In this document: positions 10,355 through 19,234 of the stretch, one piece after another | Layout of the letters: every line of letters begins with the position of its first letter | How positions within the stretch are numbered: position 1 is the first letter of the stretch | Assembly (NCBI RefSeq): GCF_004341105.1 | Contig: NZ_SLZK01000002.1 | Location: forward strand, 428,310 to 492,309 | DNA: 64,000 nt | Source: Rhizobium sp. BK418 | Lineage (GTDB): Bacteria > Pseudomonadota > Alphaproteobacteria > Rhizobiales > Rhizobiaceae | Direction of reading: 5' to 3' | Program-made: the position numbers and the translations under genes | The notes under the pieces: generated by a model | What the model saw: the letters and a program-made list of their open reading frames with translations, nothing else | What the model was told of the DNA's origin: nothing | The model's database searches: none

Positions 10355-11173
10355 TTAAGCGGTCGCCGCCGCTGCCCGCTCGTCGCGCTCACGCTGCACT
10401 TCGCGGCGCTTGGTAATGGCGGATGCGCAGATGACGCCAGCCGTCACTATGGCAATCAGGATGGTGCAGACCGCGTTGATTTCCGGCGTCACGCCGAGAC
10501 GTACCTGGCTGTAGATCTTCATCGGCAGCGTGGTTGCACCCGGACCGGACGTGAAGCTTGCGATCACGAGATCGTCCAGCGACAGGGTGAAAGCTAGGAT
10601 CCAGCCAGAAAAGACCGCCGGCGAAATGATCGGCAGCGTGATTTCGAAGAAAGTACGCACCGGCGGTGCGCCGAGATCCTGCGCAGCTTCCTCGATCGAC
10701 TGGTCGAAGCTCAGAAGCCGTGACTGAACGACGACCGCGACAAAGCACATGGTCAGCGTCGTATGAGCCAACGTGATCGTCCAGAATCCCCGGTCAAGAC
10801 CGATGGCAACGAAAAGCAGCAGCAGCGACAGGCCAGTGATGACTTCGGGCATGACGAGCGGCGCATAGACCAGCCCTGAAAAGAGGAGGCGGCCACGGAA
10901 GCGGGTGAAGCGCACCAGCGTGATCGCCGCCATCGTGCCGAGGATCGTCGCAAAGGTCGCCGACAGCAGGCCAACGCGGATCGTCACCCAGGCAGCATCA
11001 AGCAGCGCCTGATTGGAGAGCAGCGAGATGTACCATTTGGCCGAAAAGCCACCCCAGACGGTGACGAGTTTCGACTCGTTAAAGGAGAAGACCACCAGCA
11101 GCACGATCGGCAGGTAGAGGAAGGCAAAGCCAAGCACGACGGAGATGATGTTGAAACGGGTCCATCTCAGCAT
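10355..11173 (-). CDS. potI: Putrescine ABC transporter permease PotI
   Basis: A 272-residue inner-membrane permease with six predicted hydrophobic segments. It carries the binding-protein-dependent transport EAA loop (EEAAQDLGAPPVRTFFEITLP) that contacts the ATPase, and the PotC/PotI-like start SVVLGFAFLYLPIVLLVVFSFN. It is the last gene of potFGHI, only three bases after potH, so translation is probably coupled. With PotH it forms the channel for putrescine-type polyamines. The ring of charged residues at the C-terminus (QRERDERAAAA) is typical of rhizobial homologues and has no known role. Confidence 0.9.
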   Translation of the reverse strand: MLRWTRFNIISVVLGFAFLYLPIVLLVVFSFNESKLVTVWGGFSAKWYISLLSNQALLDAAWVTIRVGLLSATFATILGTMAAITLVRFTRFRGRLLFSGLVYAPLVMPEVITGLSLLLLFVAIGLDRGFWTITLAHTTLTMCFVAVVVQSRLLSFDQSIEEAAQDLGAPPVRTFFEITLPIISPAVFSGWILAFTLSLDDLVIASFTSGPGATTLPMKIYSQVRLGVTPEINAVCTILIAIVTAGVICASAITKRREVQRERDERAAAATA

Positions 11174-11176
11174 GAC

Positions 11177-12088
11177 TTATTTCCCCCGCTCTTCGGCCTT
11201 GGCCTGAATGTTCTGGAAGAAGACGATCGGGATCACCAGGATCAGCAGCAGGATGGTCGCGACCGCCGAGGAGACCGGCCAGTCTCTGTTGGCATTGAAT
11301 TCGTTCCAGAGCGTCTTGCCGATCATCAGCGTCTGCGAGCCGCCGAGCAGATCGGGGATGACGAACTCACCGACGGCGGGAATGAAGACCAGCATGCAGC
11401 CGGCAATTACACCTGGGATCGACAGCGGGAAAGTGACGCGCCAGAAGGCCTGGATCGGCGTGCAGCCGAGATCCTGGGCCGCTTCGATCAGCGTGCCGTC
11501 CATCTTTTCCAGCGCCGAATAGAGCGGCAGCACCATGAAGGGCAGATAGGAATAGACGATGCCGATATAGACGGCAGTGCTGGTGTTGAGGATAATCAGC
11601 GGGCTGTCGATGACGTGCAGCGACAGGAGAAGCTGGTTGAGAAGCCCTTCCGGTTTCAGGATGGCGATCCAGGAATAGACGCGGATCAGGAAACTCGTCC
11701 AGAACGGCAGGATGACAAGCATCAGCAGTGTCGGCCTGATAGTACGAGGCGCCTGCGCCATGCCATAGGCAATCGGATAGGCGATCAGCAGCATCAGCAA
11801 CGTCGAAATCGCCGCAATGACGAGGCTCGAAATATAGGCCTTGAAATAGAGCGGGTCGTCGATGAGGTAACCGTAATTGTCGAAGGAGAAGGTCGCGACC
11901 TTGCTCCAAAAACCGCTCCAGCCATCCGCAAGCGAAAAGACCGGCTCATAAGGCGGTATGGCGATTGCCGTCGTCGACAACGAAATGCGGAAGACGATGA
12001 AGAACGGCGCCAGAAAGAAAAGCAAAAGCCAGGCGTAGGGAATGATGATAACGAGGCGACTGTAGAAGCGTGAGGCAAGCGTTCCCAT
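11177..12088 (-). CDS. potH: Putrescine ABC transporter permease PotH
   Basis: A 303-residue permease with an N-terminal transmembrane segment at about 11-34 (LVIIIPYAWLLLFFLAPFFI), five further segments, and the EAA motif IEAAQDLGCTPIQAFWRVTFP. It also has the PotB/PotH-specific region FVIPDLLGGSQTLMIGKTLW. Length and domain pattern fit the PotH subfamily. It lies four bases after potG and three before potI in the same operon. Confidence 0.9.
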   Translation of the reverse strand: MGTLASRFYSRLVIIIPYAWLLLFFLAPFFIVFRISLSTTAIAIPPYEPVFSLADGWSGFWSKVATFSFDNYGYLIDDPLYFKAYISSLVIAAISTLLMLLIAYPIAYGMAQAPRTIRPTLLMLVILPFWTSFLIRVYSWIAILKPEGLLNQLLLSLHVIDSPLIILNTSTAVYIGIVYSYLPFMVLPLYSALEKMDGTLIEAAQDLGCTPIQAFWRVTFPLSIPGVIAGCMLVFIPAVGEFVIPDLLGGSQTLMIGKTLWNEFNANRDWPVSSAVATILLLILVIPIVFFQNIQAKAEERGK

Positions 12089-12092
12089 GATC

Positions 12093-13235
12093 TCAATCCT
12101 TCAGCAGCACGCCGCCGTCTTCATCGAAGGAGACCCAGATTTCCTGATCATAGGTGAAGGGGTCGTCGACGGCGCGCTGTGCGTTGAGGGAAGAGGCTCT
12201 GACGAATTTTCCGCTTGGCAGTTTTATGTGGAAGACAGTCATGTCGCCGAGATAGGCGATATCCCAGATCTCGCCCTTGGCGGCATTGACCGAGGCATTT
12301 GCGGGCGCCTCGCGCGTGACACGCATCTTTTCCGGGCGAATGGCGAAACCGACCGCGTTGCCGACGGTAGGAGTTTCGGTGGCGGCGGTGCGGATCGTAA
12401 AGCCGCTTTCGACTGATATCTCGACAGCCCCATTTGCCGCTGCGGTCACCTTGCCGTCGAAGATGTTCACGTCGCCGATGAAATCGGCCACGAAGCGGGA
12501 ATTCGGCGCCTCGTAGATTTCGGCCGGGGTCGCCACCTGTACCACCTTCCCATGGCTCATGACGGCGATACGGTCGGCCATGGTCATTGCCTCTTCCTGG
12601 TCGTGGGTGACCACGACGAAGGTGAGGCCGAGAGTCTGCTGCAGATCCATCAGTTCGAACTGGGTTTCCTCGCGCAGCTTCTTGTCGAGCGCACCAAGCG
12701 GCTCGTCCAGCAGCAGCACCTTCGGGCGCTTGGCAAGCGATCGGGCGAGCGCCACACGCTGGCGCTGACCGCCGGAAAGCTGGTTCGGCTTGCGAGAGGC
12801 GAACTGTTCGAGCTTCACAAGCTTCAGCATCTGCGACACGCGCTCGCCTATCTCATCCTTCGGCATGCCATCCTGCTTCAGCCCGAAAGCGATGTTCTTC
12901 TCGACCGTCATATGCGGGAAAAGAGCGTAGGACTGAAACATCATGTTGACCGGCCGCTTGTAGGGCGGCGTCCCGGCGAGATCGGTGCCGTCGAGGACGA
13001 TCTCGCCTGATGTCGGCTGTTCAAAGCCGGCGAGCATGCGCAGCAGCGTGGACTTGCCGCAGCCGGACGCGCCGAGCAGCGCGAAGAATTCGCGATGATA
13101 GATGTTCAGCGACAGATCATTGACGGCGGTAAAATTGCCGAAGCGCTTGGTGACATTCTTGAAAGCGATGAAGGGTTTTGCAGACGGATCGGTCCAAGGC
13201 GCAAAAGCGCGGCGGATATTACCGAGAGACTTCAT
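12093..13235 (-). CDS. potG: Putrescine ABC transporter ATP-binding protein PotG
   Basis: A 380-residue ATPase that energises polyamine import. Walker A is GASGCGKST, the signature is LSGGQRQRVALARSLA, Walker B is VLLLDEPLGALD and the switch His is in VVVTHDQEEAM. A TOBE-type regulatory domain fills residues ~290-380. An open frame extends upstream to 13388, but that extension crosses the hairpin at 13292-13313. I therefore start at the ATG at 13235, preceded by GGGGA and giving the family-typical N-terminus. It is separated from potF by about 90 bp containing that stem-loop. Confidence 0.9.
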   Translation of the reverse strand: MKSLGNIRRAFAPWTDPSAKPFIAFKNVTKRFGNFTAVNDLSLNIYHREFFALLGASGCGKSTLLRMLAGFEQPTSGEIVLDGTDLAGTPPYKRPVNMMFQSYALFPHMTVEKNIAFGLKQDGMPKDEIGERVSQMLKLVKLEQFASRKPNQLSGGQRQRVALARSLAKRPKVLLLDEPLGALDKKLREETQFELMDLQQTLGLTFVVVTHDQEEAMTMADRIAVMSHGKVVQVATPAEIYEAPNSRFVADFIGDVNIFDGKVTAAANGAVEISVESGFTIRTAATETPTVGNAVGFAIRPEKMRVTREAPANASVNAAKGEIWDIAYLGDMTVFHIKLPSGKFVRASSLNAQRAVDDPFTYDQEIWVSFDEDGGVLLKD

Positions 13236-13291
13236 ATTATTCCCCGAAATACAATGTTCTGCCGGCCTCCACCCGGGCCGGGAATTAAAAG

Positions 13292-13313
13292 GCCCGGACG
13301 TTTCCGTCCGGGC
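13292..13313 (-). terminator. Intra-operon stem-loop after potF (attenuator)
   Basis: Nine-base stem GCCCGGACG/CGTCCGGGC with a four-base loop, followed on the minus strand by CTTTTAATT. It begins 12 bases after the potF stop. Such hairpins commonly terminate part of the transcripts so that binding protein is made in excess over membrane subunits. Confidence 0.75.
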
Positions 13314-13324
13314 TTGGTATCGAC

Positions 13325-14422
13325 TTACTGGCCGGTGACGACCTTCGTCCAGATGCGTGTCGCAGTTCGCTGGGTCTTCGGATCCCACGGCCGCACCGTG
13401 AAGAGACCTTTCATCACCTCATCCGTCGGATAGACCGCCGGATCTTCCAGCACGTCCTTGCTGACAAATTGCTGTGAGGCCTTGTTGCCGTTCGCATAGA
13501 AGGTGAAGTCGCTGGCCTTGGCGATGACTTCCGGCTTCATCATGTAATTCAGGAATTCATGTGCTTCGGCCACATGCTTGGAATCGGCAGGGATCGCCAT
13601 CATGTCGAACCACATCTGTGCGCCCTGCTTCGGGATCGAGTAATTCACCTCGACGCCGTTATTGGCTTCGGACGCACGGTCGCGTGCCTGCAGCATGTCG
13701 CCGGAATAGCCGAAAGCGATGCAGATGTCGCCGTTGGCAAGGGCGTTGATATATTCGGAGGAGTGGAATTTGCGGATATAGGGACGAACGGCCGTCAGCA
13801 GGTCCTCGACCTTCTTGAAATCCTCCGGCTTGGTGGAGTTCGGGTCGAGGCCGAGATAACGCAGCGCCGTCGTCATGACGTCCTTCGGCGTATCGAGCAC
13901 ATAGATGCCGCAGTCCTTGAACTTTTCGGCGACTTTCGGATCGAAGATGACCTCGAGGCCGGGCTTGACATCGGGACCGAGGATTTCGGCGACCTTCTTG
14001 ACGTTATAGCCGATACCATCGGTGCCCCACATGTAGTCGACAGCGTATTCGTTGCCGGGATCATATTCGCCCGTGCGCTGCTGGATCACATCCCACATGT
14101 TGGAAAGGTTTGGCAGCTTGGACTTGTCGAGCTTCTGGAAGACGCCGGCCTGGATCTGGCGCTGCAGGAAGTCGGCGGTCGGGACGACGACGTCATAACC
14201 CGTGCCGCCGGCGAGCAGCTTAGTTTCCACGGTCTCATTGGAATCGAACGTGTCGTAGACAACCTTGATGCCGGTTTCCTTAGTGAAATCCTCAAGGATC
14301 GAATTGTCGATATAATCGGACCAGTTGTAGACATTGACGACGCGCTCCTGGGCGAAGGCCGGCGCAGCGGCGAGGAGAGCGACAACGGCGACTGCCGTCA
14401 GGTTGGCGATTCTTGACCTCAT
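13325..14422 (-). CDS. potF: Putrescine-binding periplasmic protein PotF
   Basis: A 365-residue solute-binding protein with a Sec signal peptide (positively charged start, hydrophobic LTAVAVVALLAAAPAFA, cleavage after AFA at about residue 24). Mature-protein hallmarks of the PotD/PotF family are VNVYNWSDYID, YDVVVPTADFLQRQIQAG, YMWGTDGIGYN and IAFGYSGDMLQA. It delivers putrescine or a related polyamine to PotGHI. AGGAG precedes the ATG at 14422, and an upstream in-frame ATG at 14461 would spoil the signal peptide. As first gene of the operon, its upstream region should hold the promoter. Confidence 0.92.
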   Translation of the reverse strand: MRSRIANLTAVAVVALLAAAPAFAQERVVNVYNWSDYIDNSILEDFTKETGIKVVYDTFDSNETVETKLLAGGTGYDVVVPTADFLQRQIQAGVFQKLDKSKLPNLSNMWDVIQQRTGEYDPGNEYAVDYMWGTDGIGYNVKKVAEILGPDVKPGLEVIFDPKVAEKFKDCGIYVLDTPKDVMTTALRYLGLDPNSTKPEDFKKVEDLLTAVRPYIRKFHSSEYINALANGDICIAFGYSGDMLQARDRASEANNGVEVNYSIPKQGAQMWFDMMAIPADSKHVAEAHEFLNYMMKPEVIAKASDFTFYANGNKASQQFVSKDVLEDPAVYPTDEVMKGLFTVRPWDPKTQRTATRIWTKVVTGQ

Positions 14423-14548
14423 AATATCTCCTGTCTGCAGAGGTATCGCGCGCCCGGACACCTCTTCTTCCCTCTGGTTTGGCTGCAGATTAGAAAGGAA
14501 TTTCAGAGCCTACAAGCGTAAATTCCTGCAGTGTCAATCATTTCACAA

Positions 14549-15943
14549 TCACTGAAAATCGAAGCTTCCAAGGCCGGAGGAAGTCTCGTCCAGAGCGAGT
14601 GGACGCGTCAGCGGCGGCTCGGCCCGAGAAAGGCATCCGCGCCTTTCGCAAAGACGGCAGGCGGGGCCGATCGCGACCGGCGCGACATCGCTTCGTCCGT
14701 AGACCAGACCGTCGCGCAGGGCGGCATCGCAGCCGAGCAGCAGGGCCGTGCGCCGCACCCTTTCACCGAATTCCGCGACTGGCCCTTCGAGCGTGCGTGC
14801 AATCGTCAAGAAGACAGAACCATCCGGCATGGCGACGGTTTCAGCCAATATCCTGCCCGGCTCCTGAAAGGCTGCGTGGATAGCGAGCTTCGGACAGTTG
14901 CCCCCGAACCGAGCCTGCGGAAAGCCCAGGGCGCCTGCCCTGCGAATGACATGGCCCGCAGCATCGCTTTCCATCAGAAAGAACGGAATGCCAGCAGCGC
15001 CGGGACGTTGCAGCATGACGAGGCGTGACGCAGCCTGGCTGAAGGAAACGGCAAAACGAGCGCGAATGAGATCGATGTCATAGCGGGTGTTTTGTGCAGC
15101 CAGAAAAAAAGCGCCATAAGGCATCAGCAGGGCGAGCCCCGCGCTGCGCGTTACCTCGAAGCGGGCGATGCGCCTCGCCTCGTCGGAAGAGAGCGGCAGA
15201 TCCTCAAGCGCGGCTTCGATCTCGGGCCGCAGGGCAAGCCTAGCCACTTCAATCGCAATTTCCTGTGCCTGATCGGCCGCCGAGAGACGCTCGGAGAGAA
15301 AAAGGCGCATCGAATGACGGTCGAAACGCCGGCGAAGATCCGGCATGACATGGACAGGCAGGATGCGCGTGCTGATGCCGTGCTCGTTCTTCAACCAATC
15401 CTTCAGACCAGTGCCGGCAGCAAGTCCGTTGGTGAAGCGTTCTGCCGCCGCCTCGATATCAGCGAAATAGGCGGAGCGGCGCTCCAGCACTTCCCTGACC
15501 TCGTCCAGCGGCAAGCGGCCGGTGGCGACAGGCGCACGACCTTCGCCTGCCATCAGGGCTGTCAGATCGGAAAGCCGGGCCGCCTGTTCGCGGTAGGCGC
15601 GGTAGAGCTTGATCATGCCACTTGCCGCATTGGGCGCTGCATCGGCCACCTCGACAAGCTCCTGGTCGCCCGGCAGTTCACCCGATAGCAACGGATCGGC
15701 GAAAACCTCCTTCAACTCGCCAAGGCCGCCGGCGGTTTCACCCTGCAGTTCATCGAGATCGATGCGGTAGGCGGCGGAAAGCTTCAGCAGCAGTTGGACG
15801 GTCAAGGGGCGTTGATTGCGCTCAATCAAGTTCAGGTAGGAGGGCGAGATTTCCAACGCCTTGGCCATGGCCGTCTGCGTCAGCGCCAGCGCGTTGCGGA
15901 TGCGCCTGACTTTCGGGCCTGCGAATATCTTCCGTTCAGGCAT
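14549..15943 (-). CDS. ScfR/RamB-type XRE regulator of acyl/acetate metabolism
   Basis: A 464-residue regulator with an N-terminal XRE HTH (about 8-65, with SPSYLNLIERNQRPLTVQLLLKL), a central IrrE/ImmA-like region (about 180-270, EIAIEVARLALRPEIEAAL) and a C-terminal short-chain fatty-acyl regulator domain ending in a Cys cluster (CRLCERRGC). The family includes RamB, which controls glyoxylate-cycle genes in actinobacteria, and MccR/ScfR, which sense acyl-CoA metabolites. It is divergent from aceA across 177 bp full of TTTACA/TGTAAA repeats, so direct control of aceA and itself is the natural inference. No classical HExxH zinc motif is visible in the central domain. Confidence 0.85.
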   Translation of the reverse strand: MPERKIFAGPKVRRIRNALALTQTAMAKALEISPSYLNLIERNQRPLTVQLLLKLSAAYRIDLDELQGETAGGLGELKEVFADPLLSGELPGDQELVEVADAAPNAASGMIKLYRAYREQAARLSDLTALMAGEGRAPVATGRLPLDEVREVLERRSAYFADIEAAAERFTNGLAAGTGLKDWLKNEHGISTRILPVHVMPDLRRRFDRHSMRLFLSERLSAADQAQEIAIEVARLALRPEIEAALEDLPLSSDEARRIARFEVTRSAGLALLMPYGAFFLAAQNTRYDIDLIRARFAVSFSQAASRLVMLQRPGAAGIPFFLMESDAAGHVIRRAGALGFPQARFGGNCPKLAIHAAFQEPGRILAETVAMPDGSVFLTIARTLEGPVAEFGERVRRTALLLGCDAALRDGLVYGRSDVAPVAIGPACRLCERRGCLSRAEPPLTRPLALDETSSGLGSFDFQ

Positions 15944-15976
15944 GTCACATCCTTTACATCATGTTATTTACTAATT

Positions 15977-16074
15977 TTTACAAAATTACAAACAAACCTG
16001 TAAATTTTCCTCATCGTAACCTTTTTCCTGTTCTGAAATCAAAGGATTTCTGGACAATTCGTCCAATTTGTAAA
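15977..16074. promoter_or_regulatory. Repeated TTTACA/TGTAAA motifs between the regulator and aceA
   Basis: Four related elements occupy the divergent promoter region: TTTACAAA (15977-15984), TTACAAAC (15986-15993), TGTAAATT (15999-16006) and TTTGTAAA (16067-16074). TTTTTACAAAC recurs inside the aceA start region (from 16129). A separate inverted repeat TGGAC-N5-GTCCA is at 16051-16065. They are candidate operators for the adjacent ScfR/RamB-type regulator. Confidence 0.5.
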
Positions 16075-16120
16075 TCCTGTCATCATCGCTCGAGCGTGGG
16101 AAGTCAATGAGGAGATTGCC

Positions 16121-17410
16121 ATGTCTGATTTTTACAAACTCATCCGCAATGCACCGGCTAACCGTTTCGACGGCATCGAGCGGCCCTATTCCGCTGATGA
16201 CGTCGAGCGGCTGCGCGGCTCCGTAACGCTGCGGCATACCTTGGCTGAGATGGGGGCTCAGCGCCTCTGGCAGCTTCTGCATGAGGAGAATTTCGTCAAC
16301 GCGCTGGGCGCGCTCTCCGGCAACCAGGCCATGCAGATGGTGCGCGCCGGGCTGAAGGCAGTCTATCTCTCCGGCTGGCAGGTTGCCGCTGACGCCAACA
16401 CCGCATCATCAATGTATCCGGATCAATCGCTTTATCCGGCCAATGCCGGGCCGGAACTGGCCAAACGCATCAACCGCACCCTGCAGCGCGCCGACCAGAT
16501 CGAGACGGCAGAGGGTAAGGAGCTTTCGGTCGAAACCTGGTTTGCCCCCATCGTCGCCGATGCCGAAGCCGGTTTCGGCGGGCCGCTCAATGCCTTCGAG
16601 ATCATGAAAGCCTATATCGAGGCGGGTGCCGCCGGCGTTCATTTCGAGGACCAGCTGGCATCCGAGAAGAAATGCGGCCATCTCGGCGGCAAGGTGCTGA
16701 TTCCGACTGCCGCTCATATCCGCAATCTGGACGCGGCGCGGCTTGCGGCCGATATCATGGGCGTGCCGACGCTTGTCATTGCCCGCACCGATGCCGAAGC
16801 GGCCAAGCTTCTGACCTCGGATATCGATGAACGCGACCATCCCTTCGTCGACTATGATGCCGGGCGCACGGTCGAAGGCTTCTATCAGGTGCGCAACGGA
16901 CTGGAGCCGTGCATCGCACGCGCCGTTGCCTACGCGCCGCATTGCGACCTCATCTGGTGCGAAACATCGAAGCCGGACCTGGAGCAGGCGCGCCGTTTTG
17001 CCGAGGGCGTGCACAAGGTGCATCCCGGCAAGCTGCTCGCCTATAATTGCTCACCGTCCTTCAACTGGAAGAAAAACCTCGACGACGCGACGATCGCCAG
17101 GTTCCAGCGCGAGCTCGGCGCCATGGGTTACAAGTTCCAGTTCATCACGCTCGCCGGTTTCCACCAGCTGAATTACGGCATGTATGAACTCGCGAGCGGC
17201 TATCGCGAGCGGCAGATGGAAGCCTATTGCGAGCTGCAGCAGGCGGAATTTTCCGCCGAGGCGCGCGGCTATACCGCCACCAAGCATCAGCGTGAAGTCG
17301 GCACCGGCTATTTCGATGCCGTGTCGCTCGCAATCACCGGCGGCCGCGCTTCTACGACGGCCATGGGAGAATCAACCGAACACGCTCAGTTCAAGCCGGC
17401 TGCCGAATAG
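16121..17410 (+). CDS. aceA: Isocitrate lyase
   Basis: A 429-residue cytosolic enzyme that cleaves isocitrate to glyoxylate and succinate, the first step of the glyoxylate bypass needed for growth on acetate, fatty acids or PHB-derived acetyl-CoA. The signature is KKCGHLGGK, with catalytic Cys at residue 185. Other family motifs are [35 protein letters not shown] and ARTDAEAAK. Length is normal for the compact bacterial type. GAGGAG lies about 11 bases before the ATG. It is divergent from an ScfR/RamB-type regulator and followed 13 bp later by a 78-aa gene in the same transcript. Confidence 0.96.
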   Translation: MSDFYKLIRNAPANRFDGIERPYSADDVERLRGSVTLRHTLAEMGAQRLWQLLHEENFVNALGALSGNQAMQMVRAGLKAVYLSGWQVAADANTASSMYPDQSLYPANAGPELAKRINRTLQRADQIETAEGKELSVETWFAPIVADAEAGFGGPLNAFEIMKAYIEAGAAGVHFEDQLASEKKCGHLGGKVLIPTAAHIRNLDAARLAADIMGVPTLVIARTDAEAAKLLTSDIDERDHPFVDYDAGRTVEGFYQVRNGLEPCIARAVAYAPHCDLIWCETSKPDLEQARRFAEGVHKVHPGKLLAYNCSPSFNWKKNLDDATIARFQRELGAMGYKFQFITLAGFHQLNYGMYELASGYRERQMEAYCELQQAEFSAEARGYTATKHQREVGTGYFDAVSLAITGGRASTTAMGESTEHAQFKPAAE

Positions 17411-17423
17411 AGGAGGAAGTGAC

Positions 17424-17660
17424 ATGGCATCCATTGCACGCGTCCGCGAACGGACGGAAGAGCAGGCAAGCAGCATGACGGACAATCAGCAAGCGGCAAT
17501 CCGTATGCTCGCCAATGATCTGCACAGGCTGAACCAATCAGTGATGACGGCGGTCGAGGCCGGTGTTTCGGTCGAGCTGGTGCGCTCTGCGCGGCATCAC
17601 GGCGGTGAAGGAAACTGGGGCGATCTGCTGATACCCGTCATCGTCGCAAACAGGAGCTGA
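17424..17660 (+). CDS. Conserved-type 78-aa protein downstream of aceA
   Basis: A 78-residue soluble protein starting at an ATG with a consensus AGGAGGA eight bases upstream. A longer frame overlaps aceA, but this Shine-Dalgarno fixes the start. It is helical and polar (IRMLANDLHRLNQSVMTAVEAGVSVELVRSAR) and ends in HGGEGNWGDLLIPVIVANR, with no cysteine or membrane segment. It is 13 bp from aceA and shares its terminator, so it is made together with isocitrate lyase. I remember an unnamed gene at this position in S. meliloti. Function is unknown; an accessory to the glyoxylate bypass is only inference. Confidence 0.75.
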   Translation: MASIARVRERTEEQASSMTDNQQAAIRMLANDLHRLNQSVMTAVEAGVSVELVRSARHHGGEGNWGDLLIPVIVANRS

Positions 17661-17666
17661 CGCCAG

Positions 17667-17696
17667 AGGTCCGGCGGCACACAGTCTGCCGGACCT
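17667..17696 (+). terminator. Rho-independent terminator of the aceA operon
   Basis: Nine-base stem AGGTCCGGC/GCCGGACCT with a 12-base loop, followed by TACGC and a T5 run on the plus strand. Confidence 0.85.
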
Positions 17697-17783
17697 ACGC
17701 TTTTTGACCCAGTTGTCGCCACAGCGGAGTCACCGCACAATGAGGATTCCCTCGGACGGAACTGCATATGCCCGGTTCGCCGC

Positions 17784-18028
17784 ATGAAAAAACTCGAAGT
17801 TCGATCTGGTCTACGACGCGCTTTTTGGCGAGACGTCGTGGCAGGAATTTACTCGATGCGCTGACGGCGACGATGCCGAACGCCAAGTCCGCGCTGTTCT
17901 CCCATGATGCTGCTGCGCGGACCGGCGGGCCCTCCCTTTCCTCAGGTCTCGAAAACGCGCAAACCGAGGCCTGCAATCGCTATTATGCGGCCATTAATCC
18001 CTGGATGTCGGCCGCAGGGCACTTCCAA
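17784..18028 (+). pseudogene. Frameshifted, truncated LuxR-type regulator remnant
   Basis: Conceptual translation gives a coherent N-terminal domain only if the frame changes twice: MKKLE from the ATG at 17784, then FDLVYDALFGETSWQEF in the next frame (from 17800), then LLDALTATMPNAKSALFSHD and following residues in the third (from 17849). The pattern resembles the N-terminal sensor half of rhizobial LuxR-type (HTH) regulators. The coherent protein stops near 18020, where the LysR gene on the other strand ends, and no C-terminal HTH is present. I read this as a gene inactivated by frameshifts and loss of its 3' half. Confidence 0.6.
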
Positions 18029-18898
18029 TTAACTACGGCTGGCGCGCCGGCCGGCGAAGAGGTCGGTATAGCTTTTCAGAAGTCTCGTCATGCGGTCGGT
18101 AACCGTGCGGATTTCAGGGCGATGACGATCCTCGGCATTCATGACGATCCATTGGCGATGCCGGAGTTGCGGCAGCTCACCTCCGCAACGTTCAAGCTCC
18201 GGATCGAGATCACCGACGAAGCAGGGCAACACTGCCTTTCCCGCACCCGCACGCACCAGATCCGGCAGGGAGCGCGGGCGGTTGACGGTTGCGACAATCG
18301 CGGATCGGACATGCTGATACGGCCAACGCAGGTAGGCGGAGATGGCGTCCTCTTCACTGACGGCGATCCATCTGATGTCGTCCTGGTTGGCATTGCGGCG
18401 AATATAGACGGCATAGGCGACCTCGCCCAACCGGCGGGCGGCGAGATTGCTTTCTTCCGGCTCAAAGGCGCGGATACCGATATCGCTTTCCCGGTAGTTC
18501 AGGTTCGCCCGCGCTTCGCCGATCGTCAGGGAGATACCGAACGCATCGCCCGGCATGCGGATTGCGGAAAAATTCTCCGTCAGCAGCCAGGAGATCCAGG
18601 TACCGGCGGCGATCCTCACCGTCGTGCCACCTTCGGCAGATTGCCGCCATGCCTCGACCTTGCGGGCGGCCGCTTCCATCTCCAGCAGATGATCAACCAG
18701 GGTCTGTCCATCTGATGTCAGGCGATAGCCGGTCTGGCTGCGGTGGAACAGCGCGCGGCCGAGTTCCTGCTCAAGATCAAGCATGCGACGGCCAATCGTC
18801 GCCGGACTGAGAGAAGTGGCAGAACTTGCGCCTGTCAGGCCACCGGTGCGGGCGACTTGCAGGAACAGCTGATAGGAATCCCAATTGGTGTTTTTCAT
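18029..18898 (-). CDS. LysR-family transcriptional regulator
   Basis: A 289-residue regulator. The winged HTH spans about residues 5-63 (FLQVARTGGLTGASSATSLSPATIGRRMLDLEQELGRALFHR), and residues ~90-285 form a substrate-binding-like effector domain that is somewhat divergent in sequence (GTWISWLLTENFSAIR, RRLGEVAYAVYIRR, AGKAVLPCFVGD). Its 3' end abuts a pseudogene. Upstream, a seven-base inverted repeat GATGTCC-N11-GGACATC (18961-18985) is a candidate operator. The natural target of a LysR protein is usually the divergent gene, but here only a dubious ORF follows, so the target may have been lost. The inducer is unknown. Confidence 0.88.
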   Translation of the reverse strand: MKNTNWDSYQLFLQVARTGGLTGASSATSLSPATIGRRMLDLEQELGRALFHRSQTGYRLTSDGQTLVDHLLEMEAAARKVEAWRQSAEGGTTVRIAAGTWISWLLTENFSAIRMPGDAFGISLTIGEARANLNYRESDIGIRAFEPEESNLAARRLGEVAYAVYIRRNANQDDIRWIAVSEEDAISAYLRWPYQHVRSAIVATVNRPRSLPDLVRAGAGKAVLPCFVGDLDPELERCGGELPQLRHRQWIVMNAEDRHRPEIRTVTDRMTRLLKSYTDLFAGRRASRS

Positions 18899-18960
18899 GG
18901 CTGAAAAACATAATGGGATTTAGCCTGTTCAAGAAGCGAATTTTGATGTGTAGATCAAGC

Positions 18961-18985
18961 GATGTCCATAAGATGAAAGGACATC
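18961..18985. promoter_or_regulatory. Inverted repeat upstream of the LysR gene
   Basis: Perfect seven-base arms GATGTCC and GGACATC separated by 11 bases, placed in the divergent region 62-87 bp before the LysR start and immediately before the ATG at 18989. It is a plausible LysR-type binding site. Confidence 0.4.
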
Positions 18986-18988
18986 ACC

Positions 18989-19234
18989 ATGATCGACTAT
19001 TTCGTGATGGCGGCCATCGGCGGCCGAAGGCAGCAAGCGAGACTGTTGCTGCCCGCTGGGCCACGCGACCGGATGAAGGAAGAAGACGCCTTTTACAATG
19101 AAGCTGGGAACAGCTTTCTGATACGACTTGCGGCCTGGCTGACGCTGGCGGCAGACAATGCTGACGGCTGCGCGAAGGTTCGGCCTGACGAAGCTGAATG
19201 CAGATGCGAGGCTGCCTGTATAACCGCTGCATGA
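18989..19234 (+). CDS. Dubious 81-aa ORF, possibly a remnant of a LysR target gene
   Basis: An open frame of 81 codons divergent from the LysR gene, with AAAGGA nine bases before the ATG. The first residues (MIDYFVMAAIGG) look like a real N-terminus. The rest (RLAAWLTLAADNADGCAKVR and a Cys-containing tail) resembles no family I know, and its codon third-position bias is weak. It may be a short orphan protein or the fusion of a truncated gene start to unrelated DNA. Apart from this ORF the stretch 18899-19251 holds nothing I can identify. Confidence 0.25.
   Translation: MIDYFVMAAIGGRRQQARLLLPAGPRDRMKEEDAFYNEAGNSFLIRLAAWLTLAADNADGCAKVRPDEAECRCEAACITAA

Noticed and set aside
13236..13388. Upstream extension of PotG by 51 residues
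   Set aside because: It would cross the potF-potG hairpin, lacks a ribosome site and adds non-homologous sequence.
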